Origin: Isoetes taiwanensis
Lineage: Eukaryota > Streptophyta > Lycopodiopsida > Isoetales > Isoetaceae
DNA length: 64,000 nucleotides
Assembly (NCBI GenBank): GCA_021234155.1
Contig: JAJEKV010000013.1
Span: 1,945,565-2,009,564 of the forward strand
Reading direction: 5' to 3'
In this document: positions 63,401-64,000 of the stretch, piece after piece
How positions within the stretch are numbered: the first letter of the stretch is position 1
Layout of the letters: each line of letters begins with the position of its first letter
Notes under the pieces: generated by a model
The model's input: only the letters and a program-made list of their open reading frames with translations
Told to the model about the DNA's origin: nothing
The model's database searches: none
Program-made: the position numbers and the translations under genes

Positions 63401-63470
63401 GTGTAGTGATTATTACTTGAACAGTCTTAGGGTCCTGATAGTCTTAATGTGCAAGGGCATAAGCTGTGTT
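60450..63470. other. Stretch without a supported gene, one perfect palindrome, small repeats
   Basis: Besides the palindrome at 61,630-61,661, I noted GAGGGGCTGATCACGC repeated at 62,862 and 62,910, a 19-bp word shared with the chromovirus leader (62,681-62,699), and a ~58-bp duplication around GGTCCTGATAG at 63,380-63,445. Open frames here have no recognisable motif. Confidence 0.45.
61630..61661. repeat. Perfect 32-bp palindrome
   Basis: CGTTAAAGTGACCTCC followed at once by its exact complement GGAGGTCACTTTAACG, with no loop. Flanking sequence is AT-rich and unrelated. Confidence 0.95.
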
Positions 63471-63477
63471 TTTTGCA

Positions 63478-63740
63478 GGGCAGTTCTTGGCTAGTGACTG
63501 GCTAGCCACACAAGTCTCTATTGGAAAAGCCAGTCTGTCAGGAGGTCCTCTTATCAGGAGTTTATGCAGCAATTTCATTACTTAGTGCAGCGATTATGCA
63601 TGTCCGTAGCATCTCTTACATTTATCTCGACCTTAAGGCATCAAAGGCTTTCTTCACGAGTTTAATAACTTCATTGTCTAGTGCACCTATGTCTGTATTT
63701 GACACAATGCCAATTGAGAGAACTTTGACTTGGGTATGAT
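63478..63740 (+). pseudogene. ABCC (MRP-type) transporter fragment, transmembrane domain
   Basis: ABCC proteins export glutathione conjugates and other anions, in plants often into the vacuole. After a TGTGTTTTTTGCAG acceptor-like site the plus strand reads QFLASDWLATQVS, then in another frame LLSGVYAAISLLSAAIMHVR and LDLKASKAFFTSLITSLSSA with PMSVFDTMPIERTL. This matches the plant ABCC second transmembrane domain (LGLKASKAFFSG...APMxFFDSTPxGRILTR), with G-R-I changed to E-R-T. A frameshift and a stop at 63,737-63,739 break it. Protein-like sequence on the minus strand at 63,622-63,879 is its shadow in part. Confidence 0.75.
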
Positions 63741-64000
63741 CATACATGTATTCATCATATACGTCCACAACCATTTTACGAGCCACTGATTGGAACAACA
63801 CAACCAAATTCGTCCTCCTACAGTACGAGGGGACTAGAGGAGCTTGGCAGACATATAAAAGGTAAGGACAAAACTCCATTGCTGAAAATTTTTATAGTTT
63901 ACTACCTTTTCTTATCTGTTCCTGCTAGGTTTCAACTATTTAACTATTGTATTGCTCCTCAAAAATGATTGAACAGCTCTAGGCTCTATTGCTCCTCAAA

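Noticed and set aside
63622-63879. 85-codon minus-strand frame near the window end
   Set aside because: It overlaps the ABCC exon in antisense. Its apparent coding character comes from that exon, and the rest has no motif.
1-64000. CRISPR arrays, bacterial operons, ribosome-binding sites
   Set aside because: Tandem repeats here are satellites, minisatellites or TE duplications without equal unique spacers. Gene content and introns are plant nuclear.

Overview
The window is nuclear DNA of a land plant. It contains a long intronless P-class pentatricopeptide-repeat (PPR) gene, a plant-style cluster of box C/D snoRNAs that includes U14, and a dense layer of plant transposable elements (chromovirus, Ty1/copia, MULE, PIF/Harbinger, LINE, SINE, Helitron, TRIM). 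The number of decayed elements, broken gene fragments and tandem duplications suggests a large, TE-rich genome. A fern or other seed-free plant is my guess, but the sequence alone does not settle the lineage.

Layout. 0.1-0.5 kb: satellite of hairpin-forming ~65-bp units. 1.6-2.1 kb: an unrecognised ORF. 2.5-3.0 kb: a broken Pumilio (PUF) fragment with its introns. 3.2-3.5 kb: a polypyrimidine block. 3.5-4.3 kb: a dead PIF/Harbinger transposase. 7,060-21,401: a 14.3-kb chromovirus (Ty3/gypsy) with both LTRs, PBS, PPT and a 5-bp target duplication (GTTTC), inserted into a minus-strand gene or pseudogene whose pieces lie on both sides. 22-23.7 kb: LINE remnant. 25-26 kb: inverted-repeat element. 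27.8-35.7 kb: a mosaic of gene fragments (UDP-glycosyltransferase, an unknown coiled-coil protein, an FCP1-like phosphatase) and a decayed member of a cysteine-rich family that I cannot name. 36.7-37.6 kb: a TTAA-flanked TIR element beside a 139-bp near-perfect palindrome. 37.8-41.5 kb: the PPR gene, the only long intact host gene. 42.2-43.7 kb: MULE transposase pseudogene. 44-45.3 kb: LINE and SINE remnants. 46.4-47.7 kb: snoRNA cluster. 48.8-51.5 kb: a Helitron 3' terminus followed, on the same strand, by exons of an unrecognised gene. 53-58 kb: 3'-truncated copia element. 60.0-60.45 kb: a TRIM. 63.5-63.7 kb: an ABCC-transporter fragment.

The most unusual object is the chromovirus. Between its 5' LTR and gag it carries two sequences that gypsy elements do not normally have. 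One is a decayed histone-H3-like gene, starting with a perfect H3 tail (MARTKQTARK) and ending with an unmistakable H3 C-terminal helix. The other is an unknown ~500-codon ORF with its own TATA box. The same element encodes a chromodomain at the end of integrase. In HP1-type proteins, chromodomains bind H3 tails methylated at K9, so one element carries both a presumptive reader and a mimic of its ligand. The second notable object is the snoRNA cluster, where four of five snoRNAs have guides that match conserved rRNA segments.
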